A stretch of DNA of 64,000 nucleotides. Source: Lentimicrobium saccharophilum (lineage in GTDB: Bacteria > Bacteroidota > Bacteroidia > Bacteroidales > Lentimicrobiaceae). Below the pieces are notes generated by a model. It was not told where the DNA came from. It saw only the letters and a list, made by a program, of their open reading frames with translations, and did no database searches. Each line of letters starts with the position of its first letter. Position 1 is the first letter of the stretch. Below, piece after piece: positions 53,483-62,831 of this stretch. The translations under genes were made by a program, and so were the position numbers. Where the stretch lies: NCBI RefSeq assembly GCF_001192835.1, contig NZ_DF968183.1:310001-374000 (forward strand). The letters are read 5' to 3'.

Positions 53483-53848
53483 ATGGACGACTCTTTCAAG
53501 GTGCTTTTAAAACTTATCTTACCAGATTCTGTAGAAGATTATTTTGAATTAACCCATCATAAAAAAGAAGGTGAGAACCTTCATATTTATCTCAAAGAGT
53601 TGAACACCAAACCCGATGAGTATCGAGGCAATAAGCTTATTTCCAAAGGTTTTTTCGATGAAGTGACTATCCAGGATTTTCCTATCAGGGGATATAATGT
53701 ATTTCTTCATATAACACGACGACGCTGGCTCAATGAAGACACAGGCAAAGTAGTTTTCAGAGACTGGGATCTTGTAGCTAAGGGGACGCGAATCACAAAG
53801 GATTTTGCTGCTTTTTTAAAAGAAATCGGCCGATACCCAGGCTCATAG
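53483..53848 (+). CDS. ISAon1-type transposase N-region protein
   Basis: The protein has 121 aa, starting ATG at 53483, 6 bases after the tandem repeat. It matches the separate N-region of ISAon1-type transposases: S-V-E-D-Y-F-E-L-T-H-H-K near residue 13, F-P-I-R-G-Y-N-V-F-L-H-I-T-R-R-R-W, and a tail with D-F-A-A-F-L-K. It probably carries the zinc-finger-like or DNA-binding part. Its stop lies 29 bases inside the frame of the catalytic part, which is in the +1 frame, so a fused product would need frameshifting. Confidence 0.82.
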   Translation: MDDSFKVLLKLILPDSVEDYFELTHHKKEGENLHIYLKELNTKPDEYRGNKLISKGFFDEVTIQDFPIRGYNVFLHITRRRWLNEDTGKVVFRDWDLVAKGTRITKDFAAFLKEIGRYPGS

Positions 53849-54812
53849 CATTCAAACCATAGGGTCGTTTTATGGAGTGCCAGGCAAGAAGTTGCAACGT
53901 TATTATCGCAACAAATTGAGCGATTTCAGTCAATGGGAACACTGCAAAGATGCAAGTAAGGGTTTGATCTTTCCAGAGAATCTGGGGCCATATCTTTCGA
54001 TTGACGAAACCTCCTTATCTCAGGGTGAACTTTATACCATCATCACCAATAAATCAGCCAAAGGCAAGAAAGGTGCACTGGTAGCTATTCTGGAAGGCAC
54101 CAACTCCGAAACAATCATTCCGTTGCTGTCTCAACTTCCGGCAAAAGAACGCAATAAGGTGATTGAGGTTACCTTGGATTTGGCCGGGAACATGAATCTT
54201 ATCGTGCGAAAGTGTTTCCCCAAAGCGACTATTGTTATTGACAGATTCCATGTCCAGCAATTAGCAACAGAAGCCCTTCAGGAAATACGCATTAAACACC
54301 GGTGGGAAGCATTGGATCAGGAGAATGACGCTATTGAGAAAGCAAAAATGTACAAACAGATATTTATTCCAGAAGTGTTACCCAACGGAGATACCCTTAA
54401 GCAACTTCTTGCCAGAAGCAGATACTTGCTTTATAAAAGTGAGCAGAACTGGACCCAACAACAGGCTGATAGAGCGGCAATACTATTTGAACGCTTCCCT
54501 GATATCAAATTGGCCTATGAATTAACCCAAAGCTTATCAAGAATATACACTTCCACAACTGAGAAAATCTATGCATATACCAGACTCGCTAAATGGCATG
54601 AAAAGGTCGAAAAAGCAGGATTTAAAGCCTTTAACACGATCTCCAAGACAATAATGAATCATTATAGGAAAATCCTCAACTACTTCGATAACCGAAGCAC
54701 CAATGCAAGTGCTGAATCTTTTAATGCTAAGATTAAAGCTTTCAGACAACAATATAGAGGTGTAAGTGATGTTAATTTTTTCCTCTTTCGGTTATCTAAA
54801 CTCTATGCCTAA
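53820..54812 (+). CDS. ISAon1-type transposase, catalytic part
   Basis: The frame is open from 53820 and convincing homology-like sequence begins before the GTG at 53877 (H-S-I-Q-T-I-G-S-F-Y-G-V). From the GTG it is 311 aa. DDE-type residues are visible: D in L-S-I-D-E-T-S, D in V-I-D-R-F-H-V, and E in N-A-S-A-E-S-F-N-A-K-I. The residue order fits ISL3-like transposases, of which ISAon1 is the closest group I recognise. It overlaps the N-region frame in +1 phase near TTTTTTAAAAG. Translation may start at GTG 53877, or use a frameshift. Confidence 0.85.
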   Translation, partial: KKSADTQAHSIQTIGSFYGVPGKKLQRYYRNKLSDFSQWEHCKDASKGLIFPENLGPYLSIDETSLSQGELYTIITNKSAKGKKGALVAILEGTNSETIIPLLSQLPAKERNKVIEVTLDLAGNMNLIVRKCFPKATIVIDRFHVQQLATEALQEIRIKHRWEALDQENDAIEKAKMYKQIFIPEVLPNGDTLKQLLARSRYLLYKSEQNWTQQQADRAAILFERFPDIKLAYELTQSLSRIYTSTTEKIYAYTRLAKWHEKVEKAGFKAFNTISKTIMNHYRKILNYFDNRSTNASAESFNAKIKAFRQQYRGVSDVNFFLFRLSKLYA

Positions 54813-54873
54813 TTTGATTTAATCCACAGGTTTTGATCTTGATCCTACTTTTGCCGACCGAAACTGCAGAAAT

Positions 54874-55410
54874 GTGAACAAGACAACCTTCAGCATTGAA
54901 GAACTTTTACTGAGAGAACAGTCAAGAGCAAACACTGACATGGTTATCGGAATTATCATGTCAAAACCCCGGTTATTCAATAATCTCTGGGAAATCATGA
55001 TGCTCAATCAGGATCCCCTGAGTCGCCGCGCAGCCTGGGTAGCTGATTATTGTGCCGAATCCTGTCCGGAGTTCCTTGTCGGCAGGATAGAAGTATTGGC
55101 AGCCGTAGTTTCTTCGTTCAGAAGTGACGGCTTGAAACGGCACGGGCTCAGAATGCTCTCAAGATCGGATTTGCCTGTTGAAAACCTGGGTCCTCTGACC
55201 GATGTCTGCTTCAAATGGCTGCAATCCCCGAAGGAAAGCGTGGCAGTCAAGATGTACAGCATGGTAATCCTGCACAGGATAACGACAATCTTTCCCGAAC
55301 TGGCCAGAGAACTGTTCGATATTATCGAGATTCAGTTACATGAAGCCACACCGGGTTTTATCAGTTGTGGCCGTAAGATTATGAAGAAATTATCAAAAAC
55401 CGGCCTTTGA
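54874..55410 (+). CDS. Hypothetical HEAT-like helical protein
   Basis: The protein has 178 aa with a GTG start at 54874 (an out-of-frame ATG overlaps it). It is all-helical with repeats such as S-R-R-A-A-W-V-A-D-Y-C-A-E and E-S-V-A-V-K-M-Y-S-M-V-I-L-H-R-I, similar to HEAT/ARM-type units. It has no signal peptide. The gene's own promoter was split by the IS: the -7 box copy remains at 54846-54853, but the -33 TTTG is now 1.5 kb away. Expression probably depends on the IS or on a weak substitute. Confidence 0.65.
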   Translation: MNKTTFSIEELLLREQSRANTDMVIGIIMSKPRLFNNLWEIMMLNQDPLSRRAAWVADYCAESCPEFLVGRIEVLAAVVSSFRSDGLKRHGLRMLSRSDLPVENLGPLTDVCFKWLQSPKESVAVKMYSMVILHRITTIFPELARELFDIIEIQLHEATPGFISCGRKIMKKLSKTGL

Positions 55411-55734
55411 CAGTTAATACCGGCAGATGGAATCAATCTCTGCAGGAGCGCCATGCGAAAACTACGGTTATCCGGCTCAAAACCATTGATGACTCAAATT
55501 ATGCCAACCGGGAGTGTAGACTCTTGAATATTGGCTCTGGCCGATGTTGCCGGGACTGCTCTCCTGAAATTCCTGGTTCTGGGTAAAGGTCTATGAGACA
55601 TAATTGATTTAATGCATTGAATATCAATTACATAAAATCGGAAAGAGAATAGGGCAGGGGAGAGTTGCAACCTGGCATGGTGACAGGGAATTCAGGGAAA
55701 GCGGACTATCCGGTCCAATCTGATGATTGAAAAA
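55411..55734. other. Intergenic stretch, no gene seen
   Basis: About 320 bases between the HEAT-like gene and the minus-strand terminator. No frame of note, no clear hairpin and no -7 box were found. Confidence 0.5.
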
Positions 55735-55760
55735 TAAAAAAGGCAACCTGAGCTGCCTTT
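55735..55760 (-). terminator. Terminator of the small minus-strand gene
   Basis: On the minus strand AAAGGCA pairs with TGCCTTT around a short loop and is followed by TTTTA. On plus this is 55737-55760. Confidence 0.75.
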
Positions 55761-55763
55761 GTC

Positions 55764-56066
55764 TTATTCATCATTTTCTGAATTCGGGTCATTATCGGGG
55801 AAATTGTCCTCACTTTCCTTTTCGTTATTGATGTCCTCCAGATTGTCATCATCGTTGATGTTACCTTTGGTATCAATTTTCACAGGAACTTTTACAAGAT
55901 AACTTGCATCAGCAGTATCAACGGTGATTGCATAAAAAAAATCGTCACCCCGGGTTTTGACCTTAATCACGTGATTGGAATATCCAAGCGGATATTTCAG
56001 CCTGATTGCTTCCAGCACTTCCGGAGAAACATTATTATAACTAACTACCAAACGTTTCTTTTCCAT
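55764..56066 (-). CDS. Small acidic-tailed hypothetical protein
   Basis: The protein has 100 aa: a folded part of about 70 residues (V-S-P-E-V-L-E-A-I-R-L-K-Y-P-L-G-Y-S-N-H-V-I-K-V) followed by a disordered D/E/N-rich tail. The pattern is that of conserved short Bacteroidota proteins without a role. It is soluble. It starts with ATG and has its own terminator. Confidence 0.65.
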   Translation of the reverse strand: MEKKRLVVSYNNVSPEVLEAIRLKYPLGYSNHVIKVKTRGDDFFYAITVDTADASYLVKVPVKIDTKGNINDDDNLEDINNEKESEDNFPDNDPNSENDE

Positions 56067-56210
56067 ATATAAAATTCAGGTTAAAAAAAAGTTTACAATA
56101 ATACGCAAGTAAATAATCCGATCAGTGAATTATTTGTTAATTTTTTGTAAAATACTGAAACCCTATAGATGATTACTGTATCATACAGAATGTCAGTATA
56201 TTAAATCAGT

Positions 56211-58223
56211 TTATTCTTTTAATAACACCACCGCTGTCCGGTTTGTATTATAAATTCTGAGCTCCGCGAATCCGTTCGTTTTATGGAGCGTAGCCGGATA
56301 AACCAGCGCTTCGCTGATTCGGTTGTGCCCACCGAAGATACCGCTGTCGGAATTGAGTATGATTTTGTAATTTCCTGGTTCAGGCACCCGAAATGCATAA
56401 TCTGGAATACTGGCAGTTGGATGAAAATTAAATACGAAGACCAGCTTTCCTCTCGAAAAGACAATTGTTTTGTTCAGTTCATCCATCTGCAATTGGGTAC
56501 CGTATTCATCATCGAGTACTTTATAATTTTTAATGGTACTGACCATAGCCTGGTCAAAGTTTGCCAGGAATTTGTATTTAAGTTCCGGATTATGGACCAG
56601 CGACCATTGCCGTCTGGCATAATAGTAGCTCCAGCTATTGCCTTCCCTTGGAAAATCAATCCATTCCGGATGTCCGAACTCATTACCCATAAAATTCAGG
56701 TAGGCTTGTCCGCCCAACGCAAGGGTAAAAAGCCTGATCATTTTATGTAATGCTATTCCACGGTCAACAACCAGGTGTGGATCGTTTACATGCATATGCC
56801 AGTACATTTCCTGATCCATCAGCCAGAATGCCAGTGTTTTATCCCCAACCAGGGCCTGATCATGCGATTCGGCATAAGCAACGGTTTTAACTCCGGGCAA
56901 ACGGTTCGTCATCACGTGCCACATCTCGTGGATGTTCCACTCTTCATCCTTATGCTCTTTCAGCAGTTTGATCCAGAAATCGGGGATTCCCATTCCAAGG
57001 CGGTAATCGAAACCTATTCCGCCTTCTTTGATGGCGGCTGCCAACCCGGGCATTCCTGTAACATCTTCAGCAATGGAAACCGCTCCCGGATTGATTGAAT
57101 GAATGAGTTTATTGGCAAGTTGCAGGTAGGTGATGGCATCCCATTCAACGCCTTCCCTGAAATATTTTTCCGGTGAATCTATCAGCCCGTTTCCATGATG
57201 GAAGTACATCATGGAGCCAACCCCGTCGAATCTGAATCCGTCGAAGTGAAATTCTTTAAGCCAGTATTTAACATTTGATAGCAGAAACTGTATCACCTCG
57301 GTTTTGCCGTAATCAAAAAGCAGAGAGTCCCAATCTGGATGAATGCCACGCGTGCCGGGATGGAAATACTGGCTATCCGTTCCGTCGAACATGTTCAGGC
57401 CTTCATTTACATTTTTAACCGTATGGGAATGCACAATATCCATAATTACTGCAATCCCCATGCTGTGTGCCCGGCGGATAAGCGATTTCAGATCTTCGGG
57501 GGTTCCGAAGCGGGAGGTCGGTGCAAAAAAATTGGCTACATGATAACCAAATGATCCGTAATAGGGATGCTCCTGAACCGCCATCATCTGAATGGCATTG
57601 TAACCGCTTTGTTTGATCCAGGGCAGGATATTTTCAGCAAATTCAAGGTAAGTTCCCAGGCCTTCCTTTTCCTGTGCCATACCAACATGACACTCGTAAA
57701 TAAACAGCTTTTCATCTTTGGGGATCCTGAAAGAATCTCCCTGCCAGTCAAAATCGGAAAACCAGAGTTGACCGGAAAAATTCCGCGTATCCTCATCCTG
57801 AACAACGCGTTTAATATAAGCCGGAATTCTTGGAAGAAATCCGTTTGATGATTCCACCCAGACTTTCACTTTAGAACCGTGAACAAAACTGTCCTTATAT
57901 GTCTTAAAATCAAGAAAAATCTCCCAGATCCCGTTTTCGATCCGCTTCAGGGGATGGGAGCGGGGGTCCCAATTGTTAAAATCTCCTGCCAGATATAACT
58001 GATGTGCGGCAGGCGCCCATTCGCGGTAATGCCAACCCCTGGCCTTATGATCATAATTAATCCCGAGGTATTTATAGGCATCAGCAAACTTATTCAGGCT
58101 ATCATGCACATTTTCTATACTTTCTAGTTTAGAGTGGAACCTGAAGATTCGCTGTTCCACGTCATGTATCACAGGCAGAAGCCAGGGATCAGTTTTTACA
58201 ATGCCGGGTTGTTTTTGTTTCAT
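56211..58223 (-). CDS. glgB: 1,4-alpha-glucan branching enzyme, eukaryote-like type
   Basis: The protein has 670 aa. It makes alpha-1,6 branches in glycogen. An N-terminal CBM48-like domain (about 55-150) is followed by the GH13 barrel: Y-E-C-H-V-G-M, M-D-I-V-H-S-H, D333 in F-R-F-D-G-V, E386 in A-E-D-V-T-G and D455 in E-S-H-D-Q. The motif F-R-F-D-G-V-G-S-M-M-Y and the shorter N-terminus match the GBE1/plant SBE type and not the classical bacterial GlgB. The gene stands alone here; no glycogen synthase or phosphorylase gene is in the window. Confidence 0.92.
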   Translation of the reverse strand: MKQKQPGIVKTDPWLLPVIHDVEQRIFRFHSKLESIENVHDSLNKFADAYKYLGINYDHKARGWHYREWAPAAHQLYLAGDFNNWDPRSHPLKRIENGIWEIFLDFKTYKDSFVHGSKVKVWVESSNGFLPRIPAYIKRVVQDEDTRNFSGQLWFSDFDWQGDSFRIPKDEKLFIYECHVGMAQEKEGLGTYLEFAENILPWIKQSGYNAIQMMAVQEHPYYGSFGYHVANFFAPTSRFGTPEDLKSLIRRAHSMGIAVIMDIVHSHTVKNVNEGLNMFDGTDSQYFHPGTRGIHPDWDSLLFDYGKTEVIQFLLSNVKYWLKEFHFDGFRFDGVGSMMYFHHGNGLIDSPEKYFREGVEWDAITYLQLANKLIHSINPGAVSIAEDVTGMPGLAAAIKEGGIGFDYRLGMGIPDFWIKLLKEHKDEEWNIHEMWHVMTNRLPGVKTVAYAESHDQALVGDKTLAFWLMDQEMYWHMHVNDPHLVVDRGIALHKMIRLFTLALGGQAYLNFMGNEFGHPEWIDFPREGNSWSYYYARRQWSLVHNPELKYKFLANFDQAMVSTIKNYKVLDDEYGTQLQMDELNKTIVFSRGKLVFVFNFHPTASIPDYAFRVPEPGNYKIILNSDSGIFGGHNRISEALVYPATLHKTNGFAELRIYNTNRTAVVLLKE

Positions 58224-58613
58224 CTTAAACAGGAATTATAAATCTTTAACAAGCCTGAATCGTTTCGTAAGCCGGAAACTAATATCCCGGTAAAAACCTG
58301 AATCTATACTGAAAACAGTCAAAAAACAAATCTTTTGTCAAACAGTTCAATCTGTCACAAATTACGAAGTTTTACTTTAATCTTCAGGATTTTTTTTCGC
58401 AGGAAAAAACCATACGCGCTTGCATGATTTTCTTTTTTTTTCTCAGTTGATATCCCCATTACAACTGTCTGAATCTTACTATGCCGGTTCATGGCTGTAT
58501 AAATCGATTAAATCAATAGATATGGGTTTGAAAAATCAATAGATATAAGTTATATAATTTATATTATGTCAAATACTAATTTTCTGCTCCTCCTCCACGT
58601 AAGATTGAAGAAT
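58224..58613. other. Intergenic stretch upstream of glgB
   Basis: About 390 bases between glgB and the TPR gene's terminator. It is AT-rich and contains a direct word AAATCAATAGATAT twice near 58510-58550 (one copy with a one-base change). It probably holds the glgB promoter, but no clear -7 box was found on the minus strand. Confidence 0.45.
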
Positions 58614-58645
58614 AAAAAAACTGCCCATCAGTCAGCTGAGCAGTT
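58614..58645 (-). terminator. Terminator of the TPR gene
   Basis: On the minus strand AACTGC (58645-58640) pairs with GCAGTT (58624-58619), followed by a T-run (58620-58614). The loop contains further complementary bases. Confidence 0.75.
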
Positions 58646-58667
58646 CCAGAGAGATGCGATTTTCGGA

Positions 58668-59819
58668 TTATTCCAATTCGCTGATTTTATCATTCACGAC
58701 TTTCATTTTTTCGTACATCTGAAGTCGCGTATAGATTTCTTTTAATGATAAAAGCGTATTCTTGTCTGAAGGATCAAGACTTGAGGCTGTTTCCAGGTAT
58801 GGGATAGATTTGGCCAGAATATCATCTGCCTGTTTCTTAAGCGCGTCATATTCTTTTGTGGCTGATAACGGAAGTTTGTTGGCTTCATCAATAATCTGTG
58901 CAGCCTGATTCACATAAAGAGCTCCAAGGTTATAATTTGCCTCAAAATAATCAGGTTTCAGCTCAACTGCTTTAATGTAAGCTTTCTCGGCCTCTCCTAC
59001 ATTGTTCATCAGCGCATAATTGACACCAACAGCATAATGGATTGTAGGATTAGATGGATCAGTTTTAACGGCTTCCTGAAGATTGGCCATAGCCTTATCG
59101 TGCTGATTTGAGCTGAGGTAGATGTTTGTTTCAGCGATCAGCAGATTAAAGTTCTCCGGATATTTGCGGCGTCCTTCGGCCAGAACAGCGATGGCTGCGG
59201 TGGTATCACCTTCTTCCAGACTGATGGATGCAAGTGAGTTATAAAGCAGCGGCTGCGGATAATTCATTTCTTTAACCTTGTTATAATAAAGCTTTGCCTT
59301 GCCGAATTCCTTTGCATTTTCAGCGGCAAGTGCAGTATTGAACATTGCCAGGGTATCTGTATTTCCAAAGGTTTTATTCACTTCTACGGCTGATTCAAAG
59401 CTTTTCATAGCTTCAAGGTACTGGGGAGGATCGGCGGTAAACCTGATCACCCCTTCGTTATATAGTTGCTCGCTGATAATCAGCATATTCTGGATGGTTT
59501 CGGTGTAATACTCCTTTTTTGTATCCAGTTCAATTGACTTTTTGTAGGATTCATAAGCTTTGTTCAGGGCATCACTATCCAGGGCCTTAAATGCAGGATT
59601 TTCGCTCATGTGAATCTGCAGGTAAATATTGCCGCGATAGAACCACGTTTTGGGATCGTTCATCGTTGCAGGATCTGAGATAGTAGGTTCGATGTTCTGC
59701 ATCGCTTTGTCGAGCTCCCCTTTCCGGAGATTGTTAAATGCAGTTGTACGCAGTGGTTTCTGGCCAAAAACGAACGAAGCCGCAATCAGCATGAGGAAAA
59801 TCAATGAGATTTTTTTCAT
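58668..59819 (-). CDS. Exported TPR protein
   Basis: The protein has 383 aa with a Sec signal peptide (F-V-F-G-Q, about residue 20). About eight tetratricopeptide units follow, e.g. A-L-N-K-A-Y-E-S-Y-K-K-S-I-E-L-D and N-P-T-I-H-Y-A-V-G-V-N-Y-A-L-M. Such proteins serve as periplasmic scaffolds for protein complexes. It is downstream of gyrA but has its own promoter (59862-59893), and is conserved next to gyrA in many Bacteroidota genomes as far as I recall. Confidence 0.82.
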   Translation of the reverse strand: MKKISLIFLMLIAASFVFGQKPLRTTAFNNLRKGELDKAMQNIEPTISDPATMNDPKTWFYRGNIYLQIHMSENPAFKALDSDALNKAYESYKKSIELDTKKEYYTETIQNMLIISEQLYNEGVIRFTADPPQYLEAMKSFESAVEVNKTFGNTDTLAMFNTALAAENAKEFGKAKLYYNKVKEMNYPQPLLYNSLASISLEEGDTTAAIAVLAEGRRKYPENFNLLIAETNIYLSSNQHDKAMANLQEAVKTDPSNPTIHYAVGVNYALMNNVGEAEKAYIKAVELKPDYFEANYNLGALYVNQAAQIIDEANKLPLSATKEYDALKKQADDILAKSIPYLETASSLDPSDKNTLLSLKEIYTRLQMYEKMKVVNDKISELE

Positions 59820-59861
59820 TTTTTTCTTGTTTAATAGGTTTTATCCATGCAATACTTCTTG

Positions 59862-59893
59862 CAAAGATATCAGGTTTATTTCAACTACACAAT
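59862..59893 (-). promoter_or_regulatory. Promoter of the TPR gene
   Basis: On the minus strand TATCTTTG (59869-59862) is TAnnTTTG, and ATTG (59893-59890) lies 20 nt upstream. The -33 half overlaps the last codons of gyrA. The start codon is 42 bases downstream. Confidence 0.65.
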
Positions 59894-62491
59894 ATCCGGG
59901 CCATTCTCGTCAGCTTCATCCTGCTGCTCGTTTTCATCACCGGTTTCTTCCTCACTGTCCTCTACCGGGAAGACATCGTATGAAGTTTCTGTATCCTCAA
60001 GCGGAACCTGCTGAATTTCAGCAATTTCATCTTCTTCTTTTTCAACTTCAACTTTGGTAACAGCAGCAATTGAATCGTTATCTCTCAGGTTTATCAGGCG
60101 CACGCCCTGTGTGGCCCTACCCATAACTCTCAGGTCGGCAACAGCCAGCCTGATAATCAGCCCGGAACGGTTAATGATCATCAGGTCATCGTTGTCAGTG
60201 ACGGAATCTATAGAAATCAACAGGCCGGTTTTCTCGGTGATATTGATGGTTTTTACGCCCTTCCCTCCCCTATTGGTAATTCTGTAATCATCTAATTTTG
60301 AGCGCTTTCCGTAGCCTTTCTCACTAACTACCAGAATATCAGACAGGTCATTTTCAGGGCATATCATACCGACAACCTCGTCCTGTTCATTGGCAAGGGT
60401 AATGCCTTTAACCCCGGAAGCATTGCGGCCCATGGGGCGAACGGTATTTTCGTTAAACCTTATTGCACGTCCAGATTTCAATGCCATCAGCACTTCATTG
60501 TTGCCATTGGTAAGCCTTGCTTCAAGCAGCTGATCGTCGTCGCGGATGGTGATGGCATTGATGCCGTTCTGTCTGGGGCGGGAATAGGCTTCAAGAGAGG
60601 TTTTCTTGATAATTCCTTTCCGGGTGCAGAGTATAATGAAGTTATTGTTGATATACTCTTCGTCCTTTATGCTCTTCAGATTGATAAAGGCCCTGACTTT
60701 GTCATCGGGTTCAATGTTGATAAGGTTCTGAATAGCCCGGCCTTTTGAAGTTTTGGTACCTTCCGGTATTTCAAAAACCCTCATCCAGAATACCTTGCCT
60801 TTTTCAGTGAAAAACAGCATATAGTTATGCATTGTTGCAACATAGAGGTATTCCAGAAAGTCCTCATCCCTGATATCTGAGCCCTTGGCTCCGCGGCCTC
60901 CCCTGTTTTGTCTCCTGTATTCACTCAGCGGGGTCCGTTTTATATAGCCCATGTGGGATATGGTGATGACCACATTTTCATCGGCTATTGTATCTTCGAT
61001 CCTGAAGTCGCTGGCTGAGTAAACGATTTCGGTACGCGCTTCATCGCCATAATTGGCTTTGATTTCAAGTAATTCATTTTTAATGATTTCCATACGGAGG
61101 CCTTCGTTTTCGAGTACATTCCTGTAATATTCTATCATTTTCAGCAGTTCGTTATACTCTTCACGGATTTTGTCCCTTTCAAGGCCGGTAAGGCGCTGAA
61201 GGCGCATATCCAGGATAGCCCTGGCCTGAATTTCGGTCAGGTTGAAATTTTCCATGAGGCCGTTTCTGGCTTCTTCGGGGGTACGCGAAGACCGGATGAG
61301 CGAGATGACTTCATCCAGATGATCAAGGGCAATCAGCAGTCCTTCAAGAATATGGGCCCGTTTTTCAGCTTCATTCAGCTCGTACCTGGTACGGCGGATA
61401 ACCACTTCGTGGCGATGCTCAACAAAATACTGAATCAGTTGCTTCAGGTTCAGCAGCATTGGCCGGCCTTTCACCAGACAGATGTTGTTCACGCTGAATG
61501 ATGTCTGCAACTGGGTTAGCTGATATAATTTATTCAGGACTACGTTGGTGATCGCGTCCCGTTTCAGTTCGTATACCACGCGCAAACCGTTGCGGTCCGA
61601 TTCGTCGCGGATATCGGAAATTCCTTCAATTTTCTTGTCATTGATCAGATCAGCGGTTTTCCGGATCATTTCCGCTTTGTTGACCTGGTAAGGTATTGAA
61701 GTAACGATGATACTTTCTCTACCGTGACTGTCGGTTTCGATTTTGCTTTCTCCACGCATGATAATTCGTCCCCGGCCGGTTTCATACGCGTCTTTTACGC
61801 CCTCGTAACCATATATAAAGCCACCGGTTGGAAAGTCCGGTGCTTTGATGAATTTCATCAGCTCGGGAATGGTAATCTCGTGATTGTCGATGTATGCAAT
61901 TACGCCATCCACCACTTCGCTCAGGTTATGGGGAGGCATATTGGTGGCCATACCAACTGCGATACCGGATGCACCGTTTACAAGGAGGTTGGGTATGCGG
62001 GCCGGAAGTACGGTAGGCTCTTCCAGTGAATCATCAAAGTTCAGCTGAAAATCAACAGTATCCTTGTTGATATCCGACAACATTTCCTCAGCTATTTTTC
62101 TGAGTCTTGCTTCGGTATAACGCATGGCAGCCGGGCTGTCACCGTCAATGGATCCGAAGTTTCCCTGTCCGTCTACCAGGGGATAACGTAACGACCAGTC
62201 CTGCGCCATCCTTACCATGGCATCATACACAGAGCTATCGCCATGGGGATGATACTTACCAAGCACCTCCCCTACTATTCTTGCACTTTTTTTATAGGGC
62301 CGGTTCGACAGTACTCCGAGGTCGAGCATTCCGAACAATACCCTGCGGTGAACCGGTTTAAGTCCGTCGCGGACATCGGGCAAAGCCCTTGAAACAATCA
62401 CCGACATCGAATAATCGATGTAGGCTGATTTCATTTGGTTCTCAATGTTTACTTTGACAATTTTTTCTTCACCAGCTTGATTTTCCATCAT
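59885..62491 (-). CDS. gyrA: DNA gyrase subunit A
   Basis: The protein has 868 aa. The breakage-reunion domain has catalytic Y125 in A-M-R-Y-T-E-A-R-L. The quinolone region reads H-P-H-G-D-S86-S-V-Y-D90, so the two positions most often changed in resistance carry the sensitive Ser and Asp. The C-terminal beta-pinwheel contains the GyrA-box form Q-N-R-G-G-R-G (about residue 536) and a later N-R-G-G-K-G. The tail is very acidic. Two adjacent ATG codons (62491, 62488) are possible starts. Confidence 0.95.
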   Translation of the reverse strand: MMENQAGEEKIVKVNIENQMKSAYIDYSMSVIVSRALPDVRDGLKPVHRRVLFGMLDLGVLSNRPYKKSARIVGEVLGKYHPHGDSSVYDAMVRMAQDWSLRYPLVDGQGNFGSIDGDSPAAMRYTEARLRKIAEEMLSDINKDTVDFQLNFDDSLEEPTVLPARIPNLLVNGASGIAVGMATNMPPHNLSEVVDGVIAYIDNHEITIPELMKFIKAPDFPTGGFIYGYEGVKDAYETGRGRIIMRGESKIETDSHGRESIIVTSIPYQVNKAEMIRKTADLINDKKIEGISDIRDESDRNGLRVVYELKRDAITNVVLNKLYQLTQLQTSFSVNNICLVKGRPMLLNLKQLIQYFVEHRHEVVIRRTRYELNEAEKRAHILEGLLIALDHLDEVISLIRSSRTPEEARNGLMENFNLTEIQARAILDMRLQRLTGLERDKIREEYNELLKMIEYYRNVLENEGLRMEIIKNELLEIKANYGDEARTEIVYSASDFRIEDTIADENVVITISHMGYIKRTPLSEYRRQNRGGRGAKGSDIRDEDFLEYLYVATMHNYMLFFTEKGKVFWMRVFEIPEGTKTSKGRAIQNLINIEPDDKVRAFINLKSIKDEEYINNNFIILCTRKGIIKKTSLEAYSRPRQNGINAITIRDDDQLLEARLTNGNNEVLMALKSGRAIRFNENTVRPMGRNASGVKGITLANEQDEVVGMICPENDLSDILVVSEKGYGKRSKLDDYRITNRGGKGVKTINITEKTGLLISIDSVTDNDDLMIINRSGLIIRLAVADLRVMGRATQGVRLINLRDNDSIAAVTKVEVEKEEDEIAEIQQVPLEDTETSYDVFPVEDSEEETGDENEQQDEADENGPDIV

Positions 62492-62831
62492 TTAGCATAT
62501 TCCAGATTAACGAAACAATACCCTTTGAAAAGGGATACGAAGGTACATTTTTTTTGCTTCCGAAGCACACCGGAATTGCCGAAATTCCCCATATATTACC
62601 AACAATGATTTGTTCATAAATAAAAACGGCATTGTATTTGATCATCCTATCCGGAATCTGGTGGTTTTGTTGTTGCTTTATGTTTGATGTTGCTTGCTTT
62701 ACAAGGATTTTAGCAGTAATTTTGAAGACATAACGGAAACTTCCGGAAATAATTTTTGTTATTTAACAGAATTGAAAACCAAGTCCTTTAAGCGAAGAAG
62801 CCAAAAAGGATTTTAAATACGACTTATAGCA
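62492..62831. other. Divergent intergenic region gyrA / clpC
   Basis: 340 bases between two divergent genes. It holds the clpC promoter (62694-62724). On the gyrA side no clean -7 box was found; CGAAGGTA near 62538 is one mismatch from the reversed consensus. Confidence 0.5.
62694..62724 (+). promoter_or_regulatory. Promoter of clpC
   Basis: TTG at 62694-62696, 20 nt, then TAATTTTG at 62717-62724 (TAnnTTTG). The leader to the ATG is about 100 nt. Confidence 0.65.

Larger units (their letters stand above)
53356..54845 (+). mobile_element. ISAon1-type insertion sequence, complete, with 8-bp target duplication
   Basis: The element is 1490 bp. The outer left end starts GGATCATGCACAAAAGTTGT and the right end, read inward, starts GGATCAAGATCAAAACCTGT; over 23 bases 18 agree, which is an imperfect terminal inverted repeat. 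TACTTTTG occurs directly at both flanks (53348-53355 and 54846-54853), a clean 8-bp target duplication. Inside are a 121-aa N-region reading frame and a transposase frame. The left end is duplicated as two 61-bp units, so an inner left end also exists at 53417. The intact duplication suggests a recent insertion. Confidence 0.88.
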
